IMG/VR virus record: IMGVR_UViG_3300022841_000014
Span: 1-64,000 of that record
Source: a virus
DNA length: 64,000 bases
Direction: 5' to 3' (one strand)
Positions 55,336-64,000 of this stretch are shown piece after piece. The position numbers were made by a program, and so were the translations under genes. Numbering within the stretch: position 1 is the first letter of the stretch; each line of letters starts with the position of its first letter. A model generated the notes under the pieces. The model had not been told where the DNA came from and did not search any database. It saw only the letters and a list, made by a program, of their open reading frames with translations.

Positions 55336-57018
55336 TTATTTCTTTTTTGGCATTAAGCTATTCATATGTGAACTGTAAGAAGATTGATAACCTCCCATTG
55401 AACTATCATTAGTTTCTTCAGATTTACCGTCTTCTTTTAATGGTTTTCCGTCTTTACCTAATTTAAAAGTTGTACCATCTTTCATTTCAATATTATAATT
55501 ACCATTTGCATCATAAGTCATACCCATCATTTCAGGATATTTTTTAAACAATTGTTCTTTTCCTAAGTTACCTAAATCATTACCCATTTGAGTAAGTAAT
55601 GCAGCTCTGTTAGTATCGTAAGTTCCTTTGTTTCTATCGGTTAATTCTTGCTCAAGATTATTTTGTTGAATATTAAAATTTTCATTTGCATTATCAAATT
55701 GTTGACCAAATTGAGTTTGTGAATTATTCTGAGCTTGTGCGTTTACAGATGCTTGACCTATAGCTTTAGATGTATTAAGATCGGAACCAAGCATGTTAGC
55801 AGCTACAAATCCTTTAGAACCATTAGCAGCATTTTGCAAAGCTCTATTTGTATTACTTTGGTTAGCTAAAATATCTCTTTGAGCTCTATTTTCATCTATT
55901 AATGCAGGATCAAATTTTCTATTGTTTTTTTGTCTAACTTCTACTTCAGGATCTTCCATAGTGGCAAGTTGAAAAGCATTCATTGCTACTGGAGCTAATC
56001 TCATTGCGTTTTCTAAATAATTACTATTTTTTTTATCATTATTATTTTTGTCAGTAGATAAATCAGTTTTATTAGCATTATTATTACCTATAATACCTAC
56101 TTTTGATTGCTTAGATTGATCTGCAGCTTCTTGAGTTGTTAATTTTTTTACTGAACTATTTAGAGCTATTTGATTAGGTTCAGCTAAAGATTTATAAGCA
56201 GGTACTTCACCAGGAATACCCATAACTTTTGTCATTGAACCAAATCCATTAGCACCGTTATTTTCATTTGGATTATCTGGATCTATGTATTCAAAAAATT
56301 TACCTTCTGAATTAGTGTAACCAGGTTTTTTAGGATTAATATCTAACAAACTACCTTTTGCATATTTATTTTGATTAACATAACCACCTTTTTTAAAACT
56401 GTTTAAATCTTTGTTAACACTAGCAATGTCAAAGTTTTGATTAGCTTTTGATATGTCTTTATTTTTACGACTAGTTCCTATTAAAGAACCTGTTCCTCCT
56501 ACAACTCCTCCTATGGCAGCTCCCCATGGACCTGCTATTTGAGCACCTGCACTTACTCCTTTTGCAGTTGCAGCTATTGCAGGCATTGTTGCATCTTTTT
56601 TTTGCATGTTACCTACTGCGCCAGATGTATCAACATCAGTATTACCAAACATACCATCTGCTGATTCAAAAATAGTTTCTGCTCCTGCTAAATAAGCACC
56701 TGGACCAGCTTTACTGTTTGCTTGACCTGAAGCTTCTGACATTGATGCTCCTTCTTCTCCACCAAACATACCACCAAGAAAAGCTTGATTTTGTTGCATT
56801 GGATTTTGATATTGTTCAGCAGGTGCTTCTTGTTCTTTAATATATTCTTGCATATTAGCAAGACGCTGCATAAGAGCTTGTTCAGTATCTTTTGCAGCTT
56901 TATCGTTAAGTCCTTCAAATTTTGCACTTATAGCTTTACTTGCATCAGCAAAACTTTTTCCTTTTATATACTTAGGTAAATTAAATTTCTTACATAAGTC
57001 TTCGTTGTATTTTTTCAT
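55336..57018 (-). CDS. virion protein with Gly/Ala-rich hydrophobic segment, 560 aa
   Basis: Gln/Asn-rich and low-complexity. At about residues 150-180 a Gly/Ala-rich stretch (AGAQIAGPWGAAIGGVVGG) looks membrane-active, followed by FKKGGYVNQNKY, a Lys-Gly-Gly block seen in crAss-like structural proteins. The last 60 residues are hydrophilic. It may help form the ejection pore. Its ATG shares a base with the upstream stop. Confidence 0.6.
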   Translation of the reverse strand: MKKYNEDLCKKFNLPKYIKGKSFADASKAISAKFEGLNDKAAKDTEQALMQRLANMQEYIKEQEAPAEQYQNPMQQNQAFLGGMFGGEEGASMSEASGQANSKAGPGAYLAGAETIFESADGMFGNTDVDTSGAVGNMQKKDATMPAIAATAKGVSAGAQIAGPWGAAIGGVVGGTGSLIGTSRKNKDISKANQNFDIASVNKDLNSFKKGGYVNQNKYAKGSLLDINPKKPGYTNSEGKFFEYIDPDNPNENNGANGFGSMTKVMGIPGEVPAYKSLAEPNQIALNSSVKKLTTQEAADQSKQSKVGIIGNNNANKTDLSTDKNNNDKKNSNYLENAMRLAPVAMNAFQLATMEDPEVEVRQKNNRKFDPALIDENRAQRDILANQSNTNRALQNAANGSKGFVAANMLGSDLNTSKAIGQASVNAQAQNNSQTQFGQQFDNANENFNIQQNNLEQELTDRNKGTYDTNRAALLTQMGNDLGNLGKEQLFKKYPEMMGMTYDANGNYNIEMKDGTTFKLGKDGKPLKEDGKSEETNDSSMGGYQSSYSSHMNSLMPKKK

Positions 57019-58037
57019 TATTTGTATATTTTTACTCTATTACTAAATATAAACTTACCTTCTGGAAAATCAAAAGAAGTTTCATCTTCTTCAACTGTGT
57101 TACGTTTACCATTAGAACCCATTCCTTGATCTATTCCACCCATTGGATTTTGTTCATGTGTACCACCACCTTTAAAATGATTTAACATTCCACCATCTGC
57201 ATTTTCATTAGTCATTGTATTAACAGCAGAAGATGTTTCAGCTTGCATAGGTTCACTTTGTATTGGCTGACCATCTATTGGCTGTATTTGAGATTGAGCT
57301 TGAAATTTTTTTTGATTTTCTTCTCTTCTTTTAGATAAAAAATTATCAAAATCTCCTTTAGAAAATCCTTTATCTGATTTTTTATTATAAATAGGAGTTT
57401 GATCAACTCGTCTTTCTAAAGGTTGTTGTCTAAACTCGTTAGATTTTGAATTACCAGACATACCTAAATCTTCTCTAGGTGTAAAATCTTCATCATAAGC
57501 ATTATCCCAACGATCATTTAATTTTTTTCTATGATCTTTATCTTTACCCGCCCACCAATTATCTAAGTATATATCTTTACCTTTTATAGTACCTTCTGCA
57601 TAATCTTTTAAATTAACAGGACCCATTCTAAGGTCACCTAATGCAAGTATATCTTGTTGTTTTTCAGTAAGAATGCTTGCGTCACCTGTTTCATTGTCTA
57701 TAATATCAGTTATATATTGAGGTATTTTTTTACCTAAAGTTTTTAAATAATTTTTAGTACGAACAGCTGAGTAATATATTCTATTACTTGTTCCTTTGAA
57801 ATGACCAGTTTGATGTTTACCATCTTCACCATACATTTTACTGTAACCAACACCAGTTTCAAATTGATATTTACCTCGACCTGGACCACCACTACGTTGT
57901 TTAATAGTAGGGTCTCCTCCTGATTCTAAATTACTAATTTGATACAAAAGATTTTCATAGGTTTCTCTTGTACCACCTTTCTCTTTAACAATGTTATTTA
58001 AAACATCATCATATAAATCTTTTGTTTTATCTGGCAT
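57018..58037 (-). CDS. virion protein with lysozyme-like (transglycosylase) domain, 339 aa
   Basis: Residues 28-50 read YQISNLESGGDPTIK then GRGKYQFE, the pattern of a lytic transglycosylase or goose-type lysozyme with catalytic Glu in LESGG and the Gly-Lys-Tyr-Gln-Phe substrate loop. The C-terminal half is Gln/Asn-rich with a HFKGGGTHEQN block and a FDFPEGKFIFSNR end. It would open peptidoglycan during entry. Confidence 0.65.
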   Translation of the reverse strand: MPDKTKDLYDDVLNNIVKEKGGTRETYENLLYQISNLESGGDPTIKQRSGGPGRGKYQFETGVGYSKMYGEDGKHQTGHFKGTSNRIYYSAVRTKNYLKTLGKKIPQYITDIIDNETGDASILTEKQQDILALGDLRMGPVNLKDYAEGTIKGKDIYLDNWWAGKDKDHRKKLNDRWDNAYDEDFTPREDLGMSGNSKSNEFRQQPLERRVDQTPIYNKKSDKGFSKGDFDNFLSKRREENQKKFQAQSQIQPIDGQPIQSEPMQAETSSAVNTMTNENADGGMLNHFKGGGTHEQNPMGGIDQGMGSNGKRNTVEEDETSFDFPEGKFIFSNRVKIYK

Positions 58038-58098
58038 AATTACAAATATATTATTTTTATTTTTCTTAAACTAATTTTAATTGATTTATTTTATACTA

Positions 58099-61000
58099 TT
58101 ATATAGTATACAAAACGTTAATGTCATGCAATACTAATTTTTTATTGTCATTACTTTCAAATCCTAGTTCTAAATACATCCACGGATTTCTAATTCTATC
58201 TCTACCAACTCTTGGTACTAAAGCTTTCCAATCTCTAAATTTTCTAGCTATGTTAACACTATATTGATAAGGAACAGTACTAGTTTCTTGATGTTCATTA
58301 TAAGCTCTACTGTAAGTAAGAGTTTGATATTGTTGATCTATACCATCTATAGTAACTTCTGATTTATATACTATATTGTTAAATATACAATCTAAATCTG
58401 GTTCTGGGTTTACTAATAATGTTATAATGCTACGAATTATATAACCGTAATAATTATTGTAAAGACCTTTTCCGTGTTCATATACATATATACCATTAAC
58501 TGTTCCAAAGAATTTATGAGATGAATCTATATATATTCTAGGTACATAAAATTTAGTGTCAACAAACTGATCAATTTTTTCATTAAAAACTCTAGTTTTA
58601 TTTACTTTACCTGAAAGTGTTATATAAACGTCTTTATTATAAGTATCATATCCTAATAAAACACCTTGATCTATTAAAGGATTGTCAATTTTAAAACCTG
58701 TATAATCATGATTATTATGAAACCAAGATCTTAAACCTTTAGAGTCAGACAAACTCATTTCCATATTATCTTGAACTCTAAACAAAGATTTATTAAGAGT
58801 ATCATAATAATAAATACCTCTAGCACCTGCTACTATTCCCCATTTATTAATAGATCCCGATTTAGTAGTAATATATTTGTAATCTTGCAATACTCTACCT
58901 GTACCTAATTCTAAACTTAAACCGTCTGAAGCTTGAGTTTGTACTCTAGGATTAATAGATATTGCACACACTGCCTTGTCTTGAAATGTATATATTTGAT
59001 CTTTAAAATTTATAGTTCCATTAATTGAACCATATTTACCATCAAGATCTATTGTTTCGTTAACAAGATTATCTGTCCAACTGTCTATAAATTCACCTGC
59101 TATCTTTTTTTTACTTGCTACAATTGTTGTACCAAAATCATTTATTTCTTTAAAGTTAGCGTCTACATTTCTACGTTTTAAAATACTTTGTTTTTGTGAA
59201 TATATTTTATTATATTTTTGAAAACTTTCATAAGTAGGTTGGAATGTAGAATCCCAATCTTGTATAGAATTATCATTTCTATTTTTAAGATCTACAGTAG
59301 TTTCCACTTTAAAAGAAATTATTTCAGTAAGTTGATTAACTCCAGCTGATGCTATTGTAGTATTAATTTTAGAACTTTTTGTAAATGTATAATCACTTAC
59401 AAAAGTATCCCCAGGTGAATCAATTACATTAATGTTAACACTAATGTCTTTATAATCACCTACTCCTATATAACTTGTACGAAGTTTAGATTCATAATTG
59501 TTACCACCATATATATTTCCTATATATTTATAAGAATCAGGTTTAACAAATTCAGAAACTATTAAACCATTAGTAGTTGAAAAGCCACCTTGTTCATGTA
59601 GTTTTTCAATAGTAGGTCTTAAATAACTAGGAAGAGAAAAATTTTCATCACCTAATACAAAAGTAATAGAATTTATTGAATTTGAATTATAACCTCTACC
59701 TGCTGGTTTGTCCTTATCTAATTTTTGACTTAAATCTTGAAGTATAGTAGTATAATTATTACTATATCTAAAATCAGAATCATTATTATAAGTTCTTACA
59801 CCTTGACCTAAAACTTGAACTTCTGGAGAACCATATACAGAATAGTTATAGTATTGAGAAATAGAAACGTTAGGTTCATATGCACCTTTAAATTCTCTAT
59901 AGAATTGATGTAAATTAGCTACTCCACTTGCTCCAGGTGGTGCAAATATACCAGCAGTCAAAGGTACTCTTGCATCTCCTGAGATTGTTACAGTGTTTGC
60001 ATTTGGTGCATATGGAGATAGAGCACCACTAATTTTACCTGAATGCCCTATTACTTGAGTTACATAATTTATTTCACTAGCTTGAGTTTGTTGATTTGAT
60101 TGTTCAATCATACCTTTAATTCTAAGTTCATGAGTAGAATCTGGTATTAATGAATCAAACAATACATCAGGTGTATACATTTGCATCATGTTATTAAATT
60201 GAAATAACTGACCTCTAAATTCACTACTTGACGAAGCTTTATATCCTTCGCTATCTGAGTTACCTGTTAATTGATTCGAATCTAAACCTAAAGAGTTATT
60301 AGCTAAAGGTGCGTTGTTAGCACATTGAAGCATTGGGTAATTGAATTCAAAAGTTCTTATAAGACTTGGGTATTTAACAACTTGTTGATCGTATTGATAA
60401 CCTGTATTTTTTACTTGTCCATAATTTTTCTTATCAGCTCCAATTTTATTACCTATCATTGGGTTAATAATTCCTTGACATAGTATAGTACGATCAGAAA
60501 CTTTTCTATCAGCTCTTAATATTTTATAACCAATAGGTTTTTCGTTTTTTGGTAATAAATTTATTAAATCATAAAATTCACTTTTAAGTTCTACAGTTAA
60601 TGTATTATACAAACCATTAAGATTATTGTCAGGAGCTATAAAATCACCAATCCATTTAGGTAATGCTTTTTGACCTCTACTATTATAAAACTCTACAGAT
60701 ATTCTATATATTTCATTAGATTTAAAGTATTGACTATCTTTATTGTATACATCTGTTGTAGATAATTCATATTTTAAATATTTACCTTCACCACCTAATG
60801 TACTTCCATCTTTTTGATACTTGTATATATTATAATCTGGATTAATTGAATCATGAGTTTTAGACAATACATAATTTAATGGTATGTTTGTAAATGGAGT
60901 AGCAGGTTTATTATTTATAATATTTCCTGTATTACTCCATACACTAGCTGCATTTAAACTATTAAAACTATAAGCTCTTGCATCAAAATTTTCTAATTGA

Positions 61001-62076
61001 TAAAAATCTTCTCTAATGTTAAATTTAAATAATTGATTATCTTTTGATTCTATATGTTTAGGTACAGTAACTTCAGATCCTAAAAATGCAAATTGCTCTA
61101 AAGATATATCAGAAATAGTATTACCATCATCATATATAGTTAAACTACCATTATCAGGTATAGACCTATCAGAAATAATAGAAACTTTAGGTGTTTCATT
61201 AATTGAATTATATTTTAAAGCGTATACTCTAATATTAGTATATGAAAGATCTAAATTATTTAATTCTATTATAGGTATAGAGCTTACTACATCGTTTACA
61301 TTACCTCCTTCACTTGTTATGTTGGAACTTAAAGGTGTTAAACTAGTAAGTGGACTAATTACACTTTGATTTAAATTTGTTTTATATAAATTATAACCGT
61401 ATTGTACTAACCCAGATGTATGTATACCACCTTGGCTAAATCTTGTTATTTTTGGTTGAGATAAAGTTATGTTACTAACTGAATTAATTAAATCTGCATT
61501 TAAGTCAATTAAATTTTCTTTATCACCATTTTCTATTGAATGACGTAAATTTAAAAATCTCAATTGATTTTTGCCATCTACCCAATATATTTTTTCATTT
61601 TTTTCATTTTCATAATTATATATAAGTTGTATAGGATTATTTATAGATAAATTTAAATTTCTAATATATAATAATTCTATATTATAAGCAGTATTATCAT
61701 TATAAATATCTTTAACTTCCCATACTACATTAGTTGTACCAGAACCTGTAATTAATATTACACTATCTTTAGTGTTTACATGACCTAATATATCAGGATA
61801 ATTAGTAATATTCATATCACTAATTTCAGTATTTTCGTATGTTAAAACACTAGATCCATAAGATATTAATTTTGTAGTAGTATCTACAGATATATTATTA
61901 GGAATAATAAAAGCTAACTCAGTTCCTTTTTCATTTGTAACAGCACCTGTAGTCTGAGAATCTTCAGATATAATTCTAATATGTTGTGCTTCATAATAAA
62001 ACTGAGGTTGATGTTTTGATTTACTTGTATCTTGGTTAATACCACCATACGTATATTTTGCGCTTTTAATTGGCAT
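58099..62076 (-). CDS. tail stabilisation protein (P22 gp10-like), 1325 aa
   Basis: The first residues (MPIKSAKYTYGGINQDTSK, then ARIIS-type strands and TTGAVTNEKGTEL) match the conserved N-terminus of crAss-like tail proteins related to P22 gp10. The protein is rich in Ser, Asn, Ile and Tyr, as expected of a large beta structure. A 61-nt spacer separates it from the lysozyme-like gene, with no clear hairpin. It would form the tail knob or hub beneath the adaptor. Confidence 0.8.
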   Translation of the reverse strand: MPIKSAKYTYGGINQDTSKSKHQPQFYYEAQHIRIISEDSQTTGAVTNEKGTELAFIIPNNISVDTTTKLISYGSSVLTYENTEISDMNITNYPDILGHVNTKDSVILITGSGTTNVVWEVKDIYNDNTAYNIELLYIRNLNLSINNPIQLIYNYENEKNEKIYWVDGKNQLRFLNLRHSIENGDKENLIDLNADLINSVSNITLSQPKITRFSQGGIHTSGLVQYGYNLYKTNLNQSVISPLTSLTPLSSNITSEGGNVNDVVSSIPIIELNNLDLSYTNIRVYALKYNSINETPKVSIISDRSIPDNGSLTIYDDGNTISDISLEQFAFLGSEVTVPKHIESKDNQLFKFNIREDFYQLENFDARAYSFNSLNAASVWSNTGNIINNKPATPFTNIPLNYVLSKTHDSINPDYNIYKYQKDGSTLGGEGKYLKYELSTTDVYNKDSQYFKSNEIYRISVEFYNSRGQKALPKWIGDFIAPDNNLNGLYNTLTVELKSEFYDLINLLPKNEKPIGYKILRADRKVSDRTILCQGIINPMIGNKIGADKKNYGQVKNTGYQYDQQVVKYPSLIRTFEFNYPMLQCANNAPLANNSLGLDSNQLTGNSDSEGYKASSSSEFRGQLFQFNNMMQMYTPDVLFDSLIPDSTHELRIKGMIEQSNQQTQASEINYVTQVIGHSGKISGALSPYAPNANTVTISGDARVPLTAGIFAPPGASGVANLHQFYREFKGAYEPNVSISQYYNYSVYGSPEVQVLGQGVRTYNNDSDFRYSNNYTTILQDLSQKLDKDKPAGRGYNSNSINSITFVLGDENFSLPSYLRPTIEKLHEQGGFSTTNGLIVSEFVKPDSYKYIGNIYGGNNYESKLRTSYIGVGDYKDISVNINVIDSPGDTFVSDYTFTKSSKINTTIASAGVNQLTEIISFKVETTVDLKNRNDNSIQDWDSTFQPTYESFQKYNKIYSQKQSILKRRNVDANFKEINDFGTTIVASKKKIAGEFIDSWTDNLVNETIDLDGKYGSINGTINFKDQIYTFQDKAVCAISINPRVQTQASDGLSLELGTGRVLQDYKYITTKSGSINKWGIVAGARGIYYYDTLNKSLFRVQDNMEMSLSDSKGLRSWFHNNHDYTGFKIDNPLIDQGVLLGYDTYNKDVYITLSGKVNKTRVFNEKIDQFVDTKFYVPRIYIDSSHKFFGTVNGIYVYEHGKGLYNNYYGYIIRSIITLLVNPEPDLDCIFNNIVYKSEVTIDGIDQQYQTLTYSRAYNEHQETSTVPYQYSVNIARKFRDWKALVPRVGRDRIRNPWMYLELGFESNDNKKLVLHDINVLYTI

Positions 62077-62080
62077 ATTA

Positions 62081-62833
62081 TTATATGTGATTTAAATTAT
62101 TAGTAGTGTTATCGTTATGTCTTTTCTTTATTTTTTCTTGTTGATGGAGACCTTTAAAACCTTGAGCGTTCATACTTGAATCATGTATCATTCTATTAAT
62201 ACCTTTCATAGTAGTATCCCAATGATCCATACCTGCTAATTTAAGACTACTTGTAGCCTGTCCAATAGCCCAAGCATATTCTTGTTCCACTTTGCTGTAA
62301 AAACGATCTGTAACCTTTCCTATTGCCATTAAACCAAATAGATGTTCTTTCATCATATAGTAATACAAAGCGTCTATAAAAGATTGATCATCTGGAAGTT
62401 TAGGATATCCATCTTCATCTAATAATATACCATAATAAGATATTTCTAAAAACCCATTTGGAGTGTTAATGTCTATATAATTATCATTCATAGTATAAAG
62501 AACATCACAACTTACATCTTGATTGTATTCATTACAATGAAAACCACTAGAAAATATATCACCATTATATCTTACTGGTTGATACATTGAATCATCAAAA
62601 TTTGTTTTATATCTCATACCTCTCATTGTAAGTAAATCAGATGGTATTTTAGCTTTATAATTAGATATTTCAATTATCTCAGTAGTTTGATTTAATATAA
62701 AACCCATTTTAATTCTTCTAATCAATTCATAAGCATAATCTGCAGCTTGTTCTTCTGATAAATCAGACATAAATGAATGATTCATTACTTTCCATAAGAC
62801 AGTTTGAAATGATCTAGTTTTTCCGTTGTACAT
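62081..62833 (-). CDS. tail adaptor or ring protein, 250 aa
   Basis: Starts MYNGKTRSFQTVLWKVMNH, with a helical N-terminus, then strands and a helical tail (EEQAADYAYELIRRIK early, DALYYYMMKEHLFGLM in the middle). This is typical of P22 gp4-like head-to-tail adaptor proteins in crAss-like phages. It lies 4 nt before the gp10-like gene. The C-terminal 20 residues are basic and probably flexible. Confidence 0.65.
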   Translation of the reverse strand: MYNGKTRSFQTVLWKVMNHSFMSDLSEEQAADYAYELIRRIKMGFILNQTTEIIEISNYKAKIPSDLLTMRGMRYKTNFDDSMYQPVRYNGDIFSSGFHCNEYNQDVSCDVLYTMNDNYIDINTPNGFLEISYYGILLDEDGYPKLPDDQSFIDALYYYMMKEHLFGLMAIGKVTDRFYSKVEQEYAWAIGQATSSLKLAGMDHWDTTMKGINRMIHDSSMNAQGFKGLHQQEKIKKRHNDNTTNNLNHI

Positions 62834-62835
62834 AG

Positions 62836-63336
62836 TTATTGTTTTATTTGAGCGTCATATTTGCTCTTAGAATAATCATTAATTCTTTTAGTTATACTTC
62901 TTGAGAAATCTCTTACTGGTTTAAAAAAATAAACAGTTTTGTTTTTATATTTACCTATATTTTTATTATAAAATATTCTAAATACAAAACCACCAGTATG
63001 TTTATTATTATGTCTTATTAATATTTTGTTAATTTTAGCTTCTTTATTTTCTTTCCATAAATCTTTAGTAGCTTTCCAATTGATAGGTTTATTATTAATA
63101 ACTACACCTTCTTTATTTATATAAACTTTTCTTTCTTTTTTAATAATTTCTATTTGACCAAATCTCTTAGGTAATTTAATTTGACCTTTTTCAATTACTT
63201 CTTTTACTAATTCTATATTAAATAAACTATATATATTTTTAAATTCTTTTTTTGTTATATCTCTGTTAGGATATTTTTCTTTATAATATTTATAGTAATC
63301 ATTTATTCCGTAATGAGATATTATTTTATTGGTCAT
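62836..63336 (-). CDS. IHF/HU-like structural DNA-binding protein
   Basis: The region KLPKRFGQIEIIKKERKVY followed by INWKATKDLWKEN resembles the HU/IHF-like proteins present in the virion operon of crAss-like phages. I prefer the ATG at 63336 (MTNKIISHYG), which overlaps the upstream gene by 11 nt. A start at 63384 would add 16 residues with a 59-nt overlap. The many Lys residues fit DNA binding, perhaps at the portal or in genome compaction. Confidence 0.65.
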   Translation of the reverse strand: MTNKIISHYGINDYYKYYKEKYPNRDITKKEFKNIYSLFNIELVKEVIEKGQIKLPKRFGQIEIIKKERKVYINKEGVVINNKPINWKATKDLWKENKEAKINKILIRHNNKHTGGFVFRIFYNKNIGKYKNKTVYFFKPVRDFSRSITKRINDYSKSKYDAQIKQ

Positions 63337-64000
63337 CGTCTGAGTTGTTTGATCTGTCTTGTAGTCTTGGATCTTTTCTTCCAAGTAATTCGTTAATTAT
63401 TTCCATTCTTATTATATCAAGTAAATCTGGACTTAAAGGATAATCAGTTTTCATTTCATCAAAACATGGAATTGAATCATCACAACTACAACAATTTTTA
63501 TATTCTTTTAATTCTAATGGATTTTCAAAAACACCACTAATACTAATACAATCAGTAAAAATAGGTTTAGATGATATTAAATATATATGACCATCATCAT
63601 GTAAATAAGATTTTATTTTATTTGCAAAGTTACTTTTTAAATAATAAGGAGCTTTTTCTCTTGGTATGTTATTAAATTTTTTACTTAATTGATCAGAAGG
63701 AGAAACTCTTTCAATTGCATCTTTATCACTTAATTGTAAAAGCTTAGGTATAGGTCTTTTAGTAGTCATTATTTTATCACAACCATCTAATCCACACATA
63801 TCTGAACTTACTTCATGTAATTCAAGACATAAAGATTGTAATACTCTATTATCAAACTTACGACCAAATCTATCTAAACGTTGTTTTAAATACTTAGCTC
63901 TTTTAATATTATACAAATACAATATGTATTCATTTGAAAACTCACTATCATCTGAGTATTCTTTAATTCCTTCACGAACATCGTAAACAATTTCTTCAAT
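63326..64000 (-). CDS. virion structural protein, 5' end outside the window
   Basis: The frame stays open to the right edge (codons for IEEIVYDVREG are at 64000-63968), so the start is missing; the apparent TTG at 63922 is not the true start. The visible 225 residues are mostly helical (YNIKRAKYLKQRLDRFG), with a Cys-rich CCSCDD block and a Pro-rich loop. Position fits the crAss-like genes between the major capsid region and the tail adaptor. It may be a neck or ring protein. Confidence 0.6.
   Translation of the reverse strand: MEEIVYDVREGIKEYSDDSEFSNEYILYLYNIKRAKYLKQRLDRFGRKFDNRVLQSLCLELHEVSSDMCGLDGCDKIMTTKRPIPKLLQLSDKDAIERVSPSDQLSKKFNNIPREKAPYYLKSNFANKIKSYLHDDGHIYLISSKPIFTDCISISGVFENPLELKEYKNCCSCDDSIPCFDEMKTDYPLSPDLLDIIRMEIINELLGRKDPRLQDRSNNSDDDQ

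Noticed and set aside
34869-64000. Possible introns or inteins in the giant genes
   Set aside because: All frames are unbroken, and I saw no intein splicing motifs or intron cores.
1-64000. CRISPR arrays, insertion sequences, integrase or attachment sites
   Set aside because: No regularly spaced repeats, transposase or recombinase signatures were found. The window reads as a virulent phage.

Overview
The window reads as about two thirds of the genome of a crAss-like phage (order Crassvirales) of a Bacteroidetes host. The reasons are: very AT-rich DNA, no Shine-Dalgarno consensus before most genes, a left block of small replication and nucleotide genes read rightwards, and a right block of giant virion genes read leftwards. 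Family-level markers are a P22 gp10-like tail protein, an IHF-like protein, and a 2658-residue virion RNA polymerase with a DFDID catalytic loop. The two blocks converge on a strong bidirectional terminator at about 34.83 kb.

Genetic code: TGA is read as Trp. At least sixteen in-frame TGA codons interrupt otherwise intact conserved proteins: DNA polymerase B, DnaB-like helicase, RusA-like resolvase, MazG, both RNR subunits, an SF2 helicase and others. No gene here ends in TGA; stops are TAA, or TAG in five cases. TGA-Trp is confined to ten rightward genes, and in nine of them the first TGA falls within the first 49 codons. The roughly 29 kb leftward virion operon uses only TGG for Trp.

Layout. 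1-4.9 kb: small unknown proteins, a group I intron-like RNA, hairpin clusters, a complete phage tmRNA, a tRNA interrupted in its anticodon loop, and a three-way-junction RNA. 4.9-15.3 kb: replication and recombination (PolB, DnaB-like helicase, ThyA, Sak4-like ATPase, SSB-like protein, primase). 15.3-22.8 kb: an eight-gene peptide or amide chemistry cassette (gamma-glutamylcyclotransferase-like, an unknown, ATP-grasp ligase, two class I glutamine amidotransferases, COOH-NH2 ligase, class II glutamine amidotransferase, amidoligase). 22.8-34.8 kb: a UDG-like protein with an altered catalytic motif, a gene apparently needing a -1 frameshift, RusA-like and PD-(D/E)XK nucleases, MazG-like proteins, class I RNR, SF2 helicase, a lipoprotein, a phosphoesterase and paralogous unknowns. 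34.8-64 kb, minus strand: three giant proteins of 1840, 2658 and 1613 aa, then smaller structural and tail proteins, a lytic domain protein, the 1325-aa tail stabilisation protein, a tail adaptor, an IHF-like protein, and a structural gene that runs off the right edge.

How it may work (inference): the injected RNA polymerase and its zincin-bearing neighbour would enter with the DNA and start early transcription. The TGA codons could make full synthesis of replication proteins depend on a TGA-decoding tRNA, which I did not find in this window. The C-terminus of the polymerase carries DUF4326-like and NADAR-like modules, suggesting an injected NAD or ADP-ribose activity.
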